Part shown: positions 1 through 8,560 of the stretch, piece by piece
Position numbering within the stretch: the stretch's first letter is position 1
Layout: each line of letters opens with the position of its first letter
Source: G963677485 sp942492855
Lineage (GTDB): Bacteria > Armatimonadota > HRBIN16
Assembly: GCA_942492855.1 (NCBI GenBank)
Contig: OW818647.1
Coordinates: forward strand, 1,922,001-1,986,000
Reading direction: 5' to 3'
Length of the DNA: 64,000 bases
The notes under the pieces: model-generated
The model's database searches: none
The model's input: only the letters and a program-made list of their open reading frames with translations
What the model was told of the DNA's origin: nothing
Program-made: the position numbers and the translations under genes

Positions 1-1054
1 AGTCCGCACGCAGCCCCTTGTTCGCTTCGAACAGGAACGGGTTCATGGCAGGGTGATGCATGATGCGCTTCTCCACCAGTGGCGTCCACTCGGTGAAGAT
101 GTGCTTGCCATGGTCGATACCCACGTAGCCACCAAGCCCGGATGCGGAGAGAAACCCCCTGGCGGCCGATTCGCTGGGCAGCCGGTAGGCCACCACCACA
201 CCGCAGTCACCGTCGATGTCGTTGTTGGGCGCCACTTGCAACCCTGACACGCCATCGGTCTCCGCCTCGATCCGTCTGGCGATTCGTCGCAGATCCGCCA
301 GGATGCCGTCCAGCCTCTGCGCTTGCATGCGGATAATCGCGCCCATGATCTCATCGGCCCGATACTGCTGCGCCACGAAGATCGGGATGTCCAACTCTGC
401 CGCGTGCGGACGAAACGCGGTGCCTGAGTCGGCATAAGCGATGGCGGTTTCGTATACCTTGCGGTCGCTGGTGACCATGCACCCGCCTTCTCCGCTGGAG
501 ATAATCTTGAAGTGGTTGAAGCTGAACGCCCCCGCATCGCCCCAGCTTCCGGTGGGTTTGCCCTTATAGCTGCCGCCATTCATCTGGCAGGAGTCCTCAA
601 TCACCTTCAGACCGTGTTTGCGGCTGATCTCCAGAATGCGCTCCATGTTGGCGGCTCGGCCCAGCATATGTACGGGGATCACTGCTTTGGTATTGGGGCC
701 GATCCTGCGCTCGAACTCAATCGGGTCGAGGGCCATGGTCTCATCGACCTCGGCCAAGACCGGGATGGCACCCACGGTCAGCACCGAGGTGGCGGTGGAC
801 ATCCAGGTATAGGCGGGCACGATCACCTCATCGCCGGGGCCGACGCCAAGGCCCGCCAAAGCGCAGACCAGCGCGGCGGTACCGCCGCCGCACATCAGCA
901 GCGCATACTTGGTGCCAATTCGGCCTGCCCATTCCTTCTCGAACCGGTCGCACTCGCCCAGGTGCCCTGCTTCCGGGCTTCCCACCCGGAAAAGCTGGCC
1001 CGATTCGATGACCTTGGTTACTTCGTCGATCTCTGCTTGGCCTATTCTATACAT
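1..1054 (-). CDS. DegT/DnrJ/EryC1/StrS family PLP aminotransferase (3' end outside window)
   Basis: The minus-strand frame stays open from the ATG at 1054 to the window edge (351 residues visible, C-terminus missing). The start is set by AAGGAG eight to nine bases upstream. It reads as a fold-type I PLP aminotransferase of the DegT/StrS family: a GGGTAALVCALAGLGVGPGDEV cofactor-loop region (shown only to mark the place, about residues 56-78), an EDSCQ motif, and the Schiff-base lysine in SFNHFKIISSGEGG at Lys183. Family members make amino sugars by transamination of nucleotide-linked keto sugars or act in related sugar modification; the substrate cannot be told here. It follows the small secreted protein by 10 bases and the GH20 hexosaminidase before that, so an amino-sugar theme is plausible. 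Probably cytoplasmic. Confidence 0.9.
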   Translation of the reverse strand, partial: MYRIGQAEIDEVTKVIESGQLFRVGSPEAGHLGECDRFEKEWAGRIGTKYALLMCGGGTAALVCALAGLGVGPGDEVIVPAYTWMSTATSVLTVGAIPVLAEVDETMALDPIEFERRIGPNTKAVIPVHMLGRAANMERILEISRKHGLKVIEDSCQMNGGSYKGKPTGSWGDAGAFSFNHFKIISSGEGGCMVTSDRKVYETAIAYADSGTAFRPHAAELDIPIFVAQQYRADEIMGAIIRMQAQRLDGILADLRRIARRIEAETDGVSGLQVAPNNDIDGDCGVVVAYRLPSESAARGFLSASGLGGYVGIDHGKHIFTEWTPLVEKRIMHHPAMNPFLFEANKGLRAD

Positions 1055-1064
1055 GTCAGTCTCC

Positions 1065-1679
1065 TTACTCGTACCACTTCTTGTTCAGGCGCTGGTCACG
1101 CTCCTGCTTGGTGCTCCAGACCACATCGTCAAATACGATCTTGGCGGGCTTGGCCCCACGGGCAAACCAGAAGGTGAGGCGCATCTGGTTTACCGTATCC
1201 ATGGTCGGCTTGCCTGCCCCGGCAGCCATCGTTTCGGTGGTGATCAGCACGCGCTGCCACCCTTTGACGTTGGCGATGATGCCAAACTTGGCATAGTGGT
1301 TCTCCCAGGTGGCGTCGCCGATATGGATTCCCGACTGCACGACGTCCTGAGGGTTATCCATGTAGACCCAAAAGTTGACCTGCTTGACCAGCCTCATGGG
1401 CATCTCGGGGTAGATATCCAGGTCGAGACGCGGTGCACCGTCCGGACTGACTGCCGGCATCGATATCTGCAGCGCCTTCTTTCCACTTTTCACTGTAGTG
1501 GTAGCCAGCTTCACCTCAGGGGCCTTTGGGAACCCCGATGTTTTAACTGACCACTTGGTCTGCATCTCGGTCATGCTTTTATACTCAAAGCTGTCTGTAA
1601 TCTTGTCCGCTGAACACGCCAGCGATGAGAAGAGGGCAGTGAACGCCAAACCTGCGTATACGAAACGTTTGTATTTCAT
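1065..1679 (-). CDS. Small secreted beta-sandwich protein, possible carbohydrate-binding
   Basis: A 204-residue protein. The longer frame upstream runs into the preceding gene; the ATG at 1679 is chosen because CAGGAG lies seven bases before it and it opens a signal sequence (MKYKRFVYAG, then a hydrophobic stretch to FSSLAC). The cysteine at about residue 22 may be lipidated, although the box SLAC is imperfect. The mature part is rich in beta-strand and aromatic residues (VNFWVYMD, LTFWFARG, KIVFDDVVWS), which resembles CBM11/galactose-binding-like sandwiches; no catalytic motif is visible. It sits 4 bases after the GH20 stop and 10 bases before the DegT gene, so the three are very likely one transcript. 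Function is inferred from fold-like pattern only. Confidence 0.7.
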   Translation of the reverse strand: MKYKRFVYAGLAFTALFSSLACSADKITDSFEYKSMTEMQTKWSVKTSGFPKAPEVKLATTTVKSGKKALQISMPAVSPDGAPRLDLDIYPEMPMRLVKQVNFWVYMDNPQDVVQSGIHIGDATWENHYAKFGIIANVKGWQRVLITTETMAAGAGKPTMDTVNQMRLTFWFARGAKPAKIVFDDVVWSTKQERDQRLNKKWYE

Positions 1680-1683
1680 GATT

Positions 1684-3846
1684 TTACTCCTGCGCCGCAG
1701 AGATTGAGATGGCAAAGACGGCCAGCGACGTCCCTGAGCTATTCTGCGACTCAATGCTGATGTTCTTGATGCTCTTCTCGGGGTTTGGATTCACCCAGTC
1801 TGTGCGGATCAGTTGGATTCGGCTGCCCGATTCCGTTTCGGCGGTGACGGCAATGCGCCCATCGAATACGCCGAATTTGCTGTTCCAGTCCGTCACATTC
1901 CACCTGTATCGGAACTCCAGATCGGCATTTGTACCGTCCGTGTAATCCAATCGGGCCTTCGCCACCAGCGGGTGAGAGGTAACCCTGCTCCAGTGAGCAA
2001 GGCTGTCTCTATCCAGCGGCAAGTTGCAGGTGATTAACATGGCCAACCGTGAGGCCTTCTTGTTGAGTGCGATAGTCACAGGTCCCTTGGGCAGAGCATC
2101 ATCCGGCTCAGCCGACAGTAAGATCACATTCTTCGCGGCGGTGTCAGCTGCCATCTGGAACTTCACCTGACCGCTTTGGATATCACGGCCCAGTACTTTG
2201 TGAACGGCGTTCTCTGCGCCATATTTCGGCCAGGAATCTGCATTGTCAGTGATGCGAGTGTTGTAGTATTTCGCTAGTGGAACACTGCTCCAGTCCGTCG
2301 GGTCTTTGTCAGGTCGAATGATTTTCGAGATTTGATAAATTGGGTCATACCGTATCTCAGAGAGTTTGGGCGCCGTGGGATTCCAGGCGTACTGCCCGGT
2401 CAGAAGCACCGCAGACCATGCCTCAGGTGCTATGTCCTGCGGAACGGCCCACGATCCAGCATATGACCACAGAGTATCGAACAACCCCAGTGCCGCCGGC
2501 TCCTTCGCGAGTGCCTGAGCGAACCCCTGGATGGCCACCGGTGAGTAGAAGGTGGCCCCGACCACCGGGAACCCCTTGTCAGTGAAGTATCTCAGCCGCT
2601 TTTGAGATTCCGCGGTATAGATTTCGTAATCCCAGTCCACCATCAGGATGTCCTTCGGCAGCTTGTCGATGATCTCCCACCCTCGGGCCTTATCGGTCGT
2701 GCCGACCATATACTGGCCAGTCGGCAGCAGCGTGTCGTGCCACATCATGGTCTTCACGCCCTTACTGGCGTTGATGTCGTACATCCGTTTGATGTGGCGT
2801 AAAAGCAGCTCCGAGGGGTTTTGTGTTTTGCATCGCTCACACATCCCATATGGCCCGTAGTTGATCTCATCCATGCAGATATGCACGTATTTTGGCTCGA
2901 ATATCTCGATGGTCTCTTCTAGAACATCCTTTACTAGAGCATCCACGCCGGGATGTGATGGGCACCAGTTTGTGGACCAGCCGTAGTCGTGCTCCGGGTC
3001 TTCCAGCAGAGGGAAGTTGGCCGGATTGGAGAGTATCCACACGCTATGGCTCAGCATCTGAAGGGCTGGGATCACCTCAAAGTGCAGCGACTTGGCGTAG
3101 TTTACCAGCTCTTTGGCCTGAGCTTTTGACAGAGCTTGATGCTCCATCGCGGGGAACTTCTGCCTGTCGTAGATGATGTTGTCCGACAGTTCGAAAAACA
3201 GCGTGTTCATCTTCAGGGCCGCAAAGCTGTTGATGAGGTTCTTCATCGACTGCATCGACTCCGGGCTGCGGTTGATGCTGCGCAGGTTGAGATAAACCCC
3301 TCGCCACGCCATGGCTGGCTCATCGGTGACCTGGCAGCCTTTGGCCGTCACCTGGACACCATGCTGGGATACTAGTTGTTTTAGCGTTTGGATGCCGTAG
3401 AACACGCCCACCACACCTCTGGAGGCCAGTGTGACGCTATTGCTGTTTACAGTCAGCGTGTACCCGTCCACTTTTTTAGGCAGTGATTTGCCGGTATTCG
3501 CGATCTGCAGCGCAATCTGGTTTTTCGCCGTGGACGAACCAGTTTTCGTGATTTTGCATTCCAGTTGGTATAACCGCCGCAGCTCCGACTGAAGATACTC
3601 CGCGTTGGCCTGGTTCGCTTCGTCGTAGCTGATGATGGTGCTGGCGTTGATGCCGAAACTCTGCTTGTTGTAGTTCACCTGTTTGGGCTGCGGGATGAGC
3701 ACGCCATCCGCTACGTTGTTGATGACGCCTGGGCGTGGCGCCGCATTCACAGGCATGGTGCAGAATGCTGTCACCAGTGCTAACGCGGTAAGGTAAACCG
3801 CCATCGACAATTTGATCGATAACCCAGAACCGCTTACGTCAGTCAT
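1684..3846 (-). CDS. Secreted beta-N-acetylhexosaminidase, GH20
   Basis: A 720-residue protein beginning at the ATG at 3846 (GAGGTG about eight bases upstream); a 15-residue longer frame has no ribosome site. An N-terminal signal peptide (about residues 10-36, ending VNAA) precedes a GH20b-like domain that starts with VLIPQPKQVNY, then the TIM barrel from about residue 180 (EPAMAWRGVYLNLR). The catalytic Asp-Glu pair is visible as HICMDEINYG at Asp326-Glu327, in place of the usual HxGGDE. GH20 enzymes release terminal GlcNAc/GalNAc by substrate-assisted catalysis using the acetamido group. The C-terminal ~170 residues form a further beta domain. First gene of an operon with the small secreted protein and DegT aminotransferase. 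Expected to act outside the cytoplasm on chitin-, glycoprotein- or peptidoglycan-like glycans. Confidence 0.9.
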   Translation of the reverse strand: MTDVSGSGLSIKLSMAVYLTALALVTAFCTMPVNAAPRPGVINNVADGVLIPQPKQVNYNKQSFGINASTIISYDEANQANAEYLQSELRRLYQLECKITKTGSSTAKNQIALQIANTGKSLPKKVDGYTLTVNSNSVTLASRGVVGVFYGIQTLKQLVSQHGVQVTAKGCQVTDEPAMAWRGVYLNLRSINRSPESMQSMKNLINSFAALKMNTLFFELSDNIIYDRQKFPAMEHQALSKAQAKELVNYAKSLHFEVIPALQMLSHSVWILSNPANFPLLEDPEHDYGWSTNWCPSHPGVDALVKDVLEETIEIFEPKYVHICMDEINYGPYGMCERCKTQNPSELLLRHIKRMYDINASKGVKTMMWHDTLLPTGQYMVGTTDKARGWEIIDKLPKDILMVDWDYEIYTAESQKRLRYFTDKGFPVVGATFYSPVAIQGFAQALAKEPAALGLFDTLWSYAGSWAVPQDIAPEAWSAVLLTGQYAWNPTAPKLSEIRYDPIYQISKIIRPDKDPTDWSSVPLAKYYNTRITDNADSWPKYGAENAVHKVLGRDIQSGQVKFQMAADTAAKNVILLSAEPDDALPKGPVTIALNKKASRLAMLITCNLPLDRDSLAHWSRVTSHPLVAKARLDYTDGTNADLEFRYRWNVTDWNSKFGVFDGRIAVTAETESGSRIQLIRTDWVNPNPEKSIKNISIESQNSSGTSLAVFAISISAAQE

Positions 3847-4380
3847 GAATATACACCTCAGGTAGTAAATAAAACACATGCCACGGCTCATACATGGTTT
3901 ATATACTCAGTTTACAGTAACGCTTGTTTATAGTCACAATGCCCTGCATCACAGTATATGCGTTACTCAGAAGTAAGGTGTACTTAACAGCCGATCACTG
4001 CGGTAGCCATGGTGCATTCTGCAGTTTGAGGCAGAGGAGAGGAGACTTCATGTTGGAGATTCAACATCGGTATACTACCATTCTATATAGGCGGATTCAT
4101 ATGGATCGGCGGCATCGGTGATTTACGGTCGTCTCGCTGACCACCGCGACCTTTTTTGGGCACTTCTGCAGTACGGGGTATTCATTCAGAAATGGGCAAC
4201 GGAAGGTGTGAAGGGCGAAAACAGCCAAGAAATAACAGGTATTTATACCAGTTTTATCATTTTTTTATATAAGCAAAGATGGATATCGTTTATAAAGCCT
4301 TGATAAATATACCAAAATAAACTCCCACGCATATGATATATAGACGGCCCTCAAAAACTTACTTAGATGCCGTCAGAAAG
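3847..4380. other. Gene-free upstream region, AT-rich
   Basis: Divergent intergenic space between the GH20 operon and the small zinc-ribbon ORF. It is visibly richer in A+T than the flanking genes and holds only short frames without ribosome-binding sites. The promoter of the GH20 operon should lie at roughly 3860-3960 on the minus strand, but I see no clean -35/-10 pair. No repeat of the families found elsewhere in the window is recognisable here. Confidence 0.5.
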
Positions 4381-4614
4381 ATGGTATGTATGAAGAAATA
4401 CGAAACAACCACCCAAAAGTGCAGGAATTGCGGAAAGACCTTCAAAGTGACTATACCAAGTCCGGTAGCAGATGAAGTCCATTTGGTAATGGTGTATCGG
4501 TGTCCGGATTGCCACTGCATGTCGATGACACCGTATACGAAGAGTAAAACTACGTATTTAAAACCATGGCACAGTGTCATGGGATTGCTAGACCACAAAC
4601 ACAATAGGGCTTAA
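4381..4614 (+). CDS. Small zinc-ribbon protein, hypothetical
   Basis: A 77-residue frame (an upstream ATG at 4333 and a downstream one at 4390 are alternatives; no start has a strong ribosome site). It carries two CxxC knuckles, KCRNCGKTF and YRCPDCHC, about 28 residues apart, the layout of a zinc ribbon, followed by a basic tail. Nothing else identifies its role; such proteins often bind nucleic acid or support another protein. It stands alone in the AT-rich stretch beside the Panacea pseudogene, so it may belong to the same acquired segment. The spaced cysteines are the only argument that it is real. Confidence 0.4.
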   Translation: MVCMKKYETTTQKCRNCGKTFKVTIPSPVADEVHLVMVYRCPDCHCMSMTPYTKSKTTYLKPWHSVMGLLDHKHNRA

Positions 4615-4906
4615 CACCAACGTGGCTCGAAGATGGCTGCTCCTCGCATTTGAGGTGCAGCCATACCTTCTAGTACGGCACATACATCGCTCGAGCCTCA
4701 TATGCGTTGCGCTTTTTCATCTCCTGGTAGTTGATCGCCCGCCACAACACCAACACCCCCTCCGCGTCCTTACGGCTTCTACCGTTCTCCCCAAAACCAG
4801 ATTCGCCGATCAATGTATCAGTGACCGGCATGTGACCACGCTTTGACATCTCTTCGAAACCTCTATGTGGACCGCATTTTAGCTCGACGTGAATCAATAC
4901 TAGCGT
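4615..4906. other. No convincing gene
   Basis: A minus-strand open frame of 75 codons (4670-4897) continues in the same register as the Panacea pseudogene upstream of it, but has no start site and no recognisable motif. It could be the remains of a partner toxin gene. Otherwise nothing is seen. Confidence 0.4.
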
Positions 4907-5333
4907 CTAGTACAGTAATCTTCATGGAGACTGAGTTATCTCGTCATTACCACGTGAACCGTCCGTATGTCCGGCACGTGCAATTTACCACGGTTCAACC
5001 GTATGTTTTATGTTTCGAAGTTGCCTGTCGATCATCTGGCTGTAGTACTTGAGCATTGCATCGATCGTGGTTACTGCCTGATCATCCAGGTTGTTGACAT
5101 CACCTGTGAGCCATTCTTAGATCATGTACATACCGCGATGCATATGGAACAGCTCAGGCATTACAGGGTCATTTGCCCAGGCATTGATAGTACTAGAACA
5201 GCGGTCTTTCATCACATGCGAGTGACCATACCTACGAGTATTACACCATCTTCTATAGCTTCATGGCTGATATGGGTCCCTTCTTGTCTAGGATGAATGC
5301 CGCCACACTGTGAGTTATAGCCGTTGCAGTCAC
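4907..5333 (-). pseudogene. Decayed Panacea-domain (DUF4065/SocA-like) antitoxin
   Basis: Reading the minus strand from about 5333 gives, in order, pieces of a Panacea domain: THSVAAFILDKKGPISAMKL, then KMV, YS, VWSL, DERPLF, a one-base frame change, INAWANDPVMPELFHMHRGM, EWLTGDVNNLDDQAVTTIDA, MLKYYSQMID, VEPW, IARAGHTDGSRGNDEITQSP. Six in-frame stops and one frameshift interrupt it; at least two stops sit where the family has Gln (CAG to TAG). Intact Panacea proteins of about 150 residues neutralise diverse toxins in two-gene toxin-antitoxin modules; SocA is also a ClpXP adaptor. The order and spacing of the conserved blocks match a whole domain, so this is a dead full-length copy rather than a chance frame. 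No intact toxin partner is visible. Recognition is from memory of the family. Confidence 0.75.
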
Positions 5334-5640
5334 CCCTCTACATCATCTCGATATCTTTGTTTCACGAGATGATCCTTTAAACTACACGTGGTACAGATAT
5401 ATGCCTTGTTACGCATTATAACCGGTAAATGATCCTGTTTTGGGGCAGGTTGGGGACACTGTCTGATCGGAAGCTCCACCTGCAGCACTCACAAATGGCC
5501 CACGCCCTGACCGTCCTTGTTTACCGGAATCCGGGCCGCGGTGTGGCAGTTCCTAAAAGAAGCGTTACAATATAAGATGGTAGATCAACACCCAAAATAG
5601 ACAGGCTGATCACCATTTTCCGTATAAGGAGTGCGAACAA
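5334..5640. other. Gap before enolase
   Basis: Holds a 9-bp inverted repeat, ATCATCTCG (5342-5350) and CGAGATGAT (5365-5373), and the leader of eno with ATAAGGAG before its GTG. No gene seen. Confidence 0.4.
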
Positions 5641-6912
5641 GTGAGTGAGATCATCTCAGTAGATGCTTTAGAAATTCTGGATTCCCGCGGTAACCCTACC
5701 GTGCGCGTGTTTTTGAGCACAGACGAGGGCGTGACCGTATCCGCCTCTGTGCCGTCCGGTGCTTCCACCGGTGAGAACGAGGCTTGCGAGCTTCGCGATG
5801 GTGACAAGGGCCGCTACATGGGCAAGGGCGTGCTGAAAGCCGTTGACAACGTGCGCGACATCATCGCCCCCGAGCTGATCGGCATGGATGTGTATGATCA
5901 GCGCATGATCGACAAGACCATGATTGAGCTTGATGGCACCCCCACCAAGAGCAAGCTGGGCGCCAACGCCATCCTCGGTGTGTCTATGGCAGCCGCCAAG
6001 GCCGCATCTGAAGAAGCTGGTCTTCCCCTCTTCCAGTATCTGGGCGGCCCCGCAGCCAATCGCCTGCCAGCCCCTATGATGAACATTCTGAACGGCGGTA
6101 TGCACGCCGACAACTCCGTGGACTTCCAGGAGTTTATGATTATGCCCATCGGTGCGCCTTCCTTCGCTGAAGGTCTGCGCTGGGGTTCCGAAGTTTTCCA
6201 TATCCTCCGCAAGATTCTGCAGGGCAAGAAGTATTCCACCGGCGTCGGCGACGAAGGCGGATTTGCTCCTAACCTGAAGAGCAATGAAGAGGCCATGGAA
6301 GTCATCGTTGAGGCCATCGAAAAAGCCGGTCTGAAGCCAGGCGAAGATATGTCCATCGCGCTTGACCCAGCCGCCAGCTCCCTCTACAAGAAGGAGATCG
6401 GTGCCTACGATTTGTTCAAGTCCGGTTCCGGCGTGAAGTCCTCTGAGGAAATGATCGCCATCTGGGCTGACTGGTGCAAGAAGTTCCCCATCATCTCCAT
6501 CGAAGATGGTCTGGATGAGAACGACTGGGCCAACTGGCAGACCCTCAACAAGCAACTGGGCGACAAAATCCAGTTGGTTGGCGACGATCTGTTCGTGACC
6601 AATGTGGACTTCGTGAAGAAGGGCATCGAGCAGAAGGCCGCCAACGCTGTGTTGATCAAAGTCAACCAGATCGGCTCCATCAGCGAGACCCTGGACACCA
6701 TCGCGCTGTGCCGCACCGCTGGCTGGCGATATGTCATGAGCCACCGCTCCGGCGAGACCGAGGACACCTTCATCGCTGACCTGGCAGTGGCTACCAACGC
6801 CGGGCAGATCAAGACCGGCTCCGCATGCCGCTCCGAGCGCATCGCGAAGTACAACCGGCTTCTGGAGATCGAGTACATGCTGGGCGAAACCGCCATCTAC
6901 GGCAAGTACTAG
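5641..6912 (+). CDS. eno: Enolase (phosphopyruvate hydratase)
   Basis: A 423-residue cytoplasmic glycolytic enzyme converting 2-phosphoglycerate to phosphoenolpyruvate with Mg2+. The start is a GTG with ATAAGGAG 8-9 bases before it; the next codons (SEIISVDALEILDSRGNPTV) match the family N-terminus exactly. Other signature blocks are SGASTGENEACELRDGD, GVGDEGGFAPN (catalytic Glu region), SIEDGLDENDW and VGDDLFVTN (metal ligands), LIKVNQIGSISE (catalytic Lys) and MSHRSGETEDTFIADLAV, the enolase C-terminal signature. Length is normal (about 420-430). It is a single-gene unit closed by a strong terminator 40 bases downstream. High certainty. Confidence 0.98.
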   Translation: MSEIISVDALEILDSRGNPTVRVFLSTDEGVTVSASVPSGASTGENEACELRDGDKGRYMGKGVLKAVDNVRDIIAPELIGMDVYDQRMIDKTMIELDGTPTKSKLGANAILGVSMAAAKAASEEAGLPLFQYLGGPAANRLPAPMMNILNGGMHADNSVDFQEFMIMPIGAPSFAEGLRWGSEVFHILRKILQGKKYSTGVGDEGGFAPNLKSNEEAMEVIVEAIEKAGLKPGEDMSIALDPAASSLYKKEIGAYDLFKSGSGVKSSEEMIAIWADWCKKFPIISIEDGLDENDWANWQTLNKQLGDKIQLVGDDLFVTNVDFVKKGIEQKAANAVLIKVNQIGSISETLDTIALCRTAGWRYVMSHRSGETEDTFIADLAVATNAGQIKTGSACRSERIAKYNRLLEIEYMLGETAIYGKY

Positions 6913-6951
6913 TCTCTCACCTGGTGTAGCGGCTTCCGCCGCTTCCGCCTT

Positions 6952-6982
6952 CACCCCCGCCATCCGGCGGGGGTGTTTTTTT
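6952..6982 (+). terminator. Rho-independent terminator of eno
   Basis: A perfect 10-bp stem, CACCCCCGCC (6952-6961) with GGCGGGGGTG (6966-6975), loop ATCC, followed by seven T residues. Confidence 0.95.
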
Positions 6983-7003
6983 GTGGGGCGGCTGGAATAC
7001 CTC

Positions 7004-7048
7004 CTGGGAACGCCCCCTGGGAACGCCAATCTCCTGATTGGCTCCCTT
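7004..7048. repeat. Palindromic repeat of the CTGGGAACGCC type
   Basis: Two direct copies of CTGGGAACGCC followed by CAATCTCCTGATTGG, itself a small hairpin. The same words recur at 7641-7680 and inverted at 7711-7753, and the core ATTGGCGTTCCCA is found again near 14117-14132. Confidence 0.6.
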
Positions 7049-7189
7049 TCTTCCAGTCTCGCTACGAGGTGCTCGAAGGCATTCATCCGCACTTTCACCA
7101 TACGGACGAAAACCAAAATATGGGTGCGGTACGACATAGGTCAGAATGGCGCAGGGCCGCCCCAACGCCCGCCGGGACGCGGGCCGGTA

Positions 7190-7435
7190 CTGATCAGCGA
7201 TGGGTGACAGTGCCCGTACCGTGACGAAGTCACGGACGGGCCACCGAACCCGTCGCCAAGTGCCGGTGGTGTAGATCGCAGGTAGTTAGCAACGCTGCCG
7301 CGGGTTTGGTCACCCACACGACCATGTTCCGGGAGCTGGCGCTCCGGGAACTGCGTCCAGTGCGGGTTCCTGCACCGCGCGGCTGATCAGTATCGGCCGG
7401 CGTCGCTTCGCTCCGGCCGGCGCAGGGATGCCCAT
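7190..7435. repeat. R1-family repeat, diverged copy
   Basis: Contains R1 words in family order: CAGCGATGGGTGACAGTGCC, GCTGCCGCGGGTTTGGTCACC, a CTGGCGCTCC hairpin, CACCGCGCGGCTGATCAG and CGTCGCTTCGCTCC. The remainder of the eno-cobO intergenic space has no gene. Confidence 0.6.
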
Positions 7436-7482
7436 GTCACCTATCGGTCATCACAGCCAGAGCTGTAACTGATACGGTCGTC

Positions 7483-7557
7483 GGGGCGTCCCTTGTGGGC
7501 GCCCTAATCGTTGTTCATTCGTTAGTTCTTGTTTAGGGCGCCCACAAGGGACGCCCC
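7483..7557. repeat. Perfect 25-bp inverted repeat (R6 family hairpin)
   Basis: Left arm 7483-7507 begins GGGGCGTCCCTTGTGGGCG and is exactly complementary to the right arm 7533-7557, with a 25-base spacer. Related hairpins lie at 8561-8584, 19713-19745 and 39172-39195. Confidence 0.85.
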
Positions 7558-7640
7558 TACGGTGTTCTAGCAACCATGGGCGTCAACAAGAGACGCTATT
7601 ACGACCAGTTACTTACAAGCCTGTATATAAATAGGCCTGG

Positions 7641-7753
7641 TTCCCTGGGAACGCCAATCTCCTGATTGGCTCCCTTCCGGGATATTGCTCCGAGAAACAC
7701 ACTGTTACCGGATGCCATTCAGGAGAATGGCGTTCCCAGGGGCGTTCCCAGGA
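7641..7753. repeat. Short inverted-repeat element upstream of the riboswitch
   Basis: The left end CCCTGGGAACGCCAATCTCC (about 7644-7663) faces a right end GGCGTTCCCAGGGGCGTTCC (about 7729-7748); the ends are imperfect inverted copies about 110 bases apart. It looks like a small non-autonomous element lying directly 5' of the cobalamin riboswitch. Confidence 0.55.
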
Positions 7754-7782
7754 CAACAACCATAATACTTGCTGTATACTGC

Positions 7783-7915
7783 ATATGGTGCCTGGCTACG
7801 ACCGATGGCACCATATACGCACCAATCGGGGAAGATCCGGTGAGAACCCGGCACTGTGCCGCAACGGTGATGCCTTGCAACCCAAGGACAAGTCCGATTA
7901 CCGATGGTGATGTCA
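7783..7915 (+). promoter_or_regulatory. Cobalamin (B12) riboswitch upstream of cobO
   Basis: The conserved core is readable in order: stem ATATGGTGCC/GGCACCATAT (7783-7792 with 7807-7816), CGGGGAAGATCCGGTGAGAA, CCCGGCACTGTGCCGCAACG, GTGATGCC, and AAGTCCGATTACCGATGG. This is the arrangement of the B12 element that binds adenosylcobalamin or related corrinoids. It ends about 110 bases before the cobO start; the interval contains further pairing potential (GCGATGG, CCCTTCGAGCAAAGGG) and CCTCC, which could sequester the ribosome site GAGGAGG at 8010-8016. Control of translation is therefore more likely than termination, as no T-tract hairpin is seen. Confidence 0.9.
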
Positions 7916-8023
7916 CATCGCACCCGCGATGGCCCTTCGAGCAAAGGGCGGCAGAGACCTCCCCAACACCATGTTGGCCCTCTCATCGCTGCCCAAAACA
8001 GCATGGACTGAGGAGGCCTAGTT

Positions 8024-8542
8024 ATGGATCGTGGCTACGTTCAGGTTTATACAGGAAATGGTAAAGGCAAAACCACCGCTGCGCTCGGATTAGCTCTGCG
8101 TGCCATCGGCGCGGGCATGAAAGTTTTCATCGGTCAGTTTGCCAAAGGTCAACCCTACAGCGAGCTCAACAGCATCGCCCAACACGCCCAACAGATCACA
8201 CTACGCCAATACGGCACCGAACGGTTTATAGAGGGCCAGGCGAGCGGTGAGGACACCCAGGCAGCATGGGCCGGATGGCAGGATGTGCAGGCGGCTGTGA
8301 GCGGTGGAGCCTACGACTTGGTGGTGCTGGATGAGATCAACATCGCGGTGCTATATGGACTGGTGACCGTAGACGAGTTGTTAACATTGATACACGATAA
8401 GCCCGCGAATATGGAGCTGGTGCTCACTGGCCGATATGCCCACCCCAAGATCACCATGGCGGCGGACCTGGTGACCGAGATGCGCGAAGTGAAGCACTAC
8501 TACCATCAGGGCGTCATGGCCAGGGTGGGCATCGAGAATTAG
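8024..8542 (+). CDS. cobO: Cob(I)yrinic acid a,c-diamide adenosyltransferase (CobO/BtuR family)
   Basis: A 172-residue cytoplasmic enzyme that transfers the adenosyl group of ATP to the cobalt of corrinoids. The N-terminus YVQVYTGNGKGKTTAALGLA is the family's P-loop (GNGKGKTT, residues 12-19), followed by GMKVFIGQFAKG and the Walker-B-like DLVVLDEINIAV; the C-terminal LTGRYAHPKI and ADLVTEM blocks are also typical. Length is normal for the short CobO form. The start has GAGGAGG seven bases upstream. It is preceded by a cobalamin riboswitch, so its expression should fall when B12 is plentiful. It appears monocistronic; no other corrin genes are near, which fits salvage of corrinoids as well as synthesis. 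Confidence 0.95.
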   Translation: MDRGYVQVYTGNGKGKTTAALGLALRAIGAGMKVFIGQFAKGQPYSELNSIAQHAQQITLRQYGTERFIEGQASGEDTQAAWAGWQDVQAAVSGGAYDLVVLDEINIAVLYGLVTVDELLTLIHDKPANMELVLTGRYAHPKITMAADLVTEMREVKHYYHQGVMARVGIEN

Positions 8543-8560
8543 TTCATGGTTGGTTTGGTA

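Noticed and set aside
4118..4303. 61-codon frame in the AT-rich gap
   Set aside because: No ribosome site, no motif, composition like the surrounding non-coding DNA.
5668..7137. 489-codon open frame opposite enolase
   Set aside because: It is the antisense shadow of eno, whose codon bias leaves one opposite frame open; no start signal or family motif.
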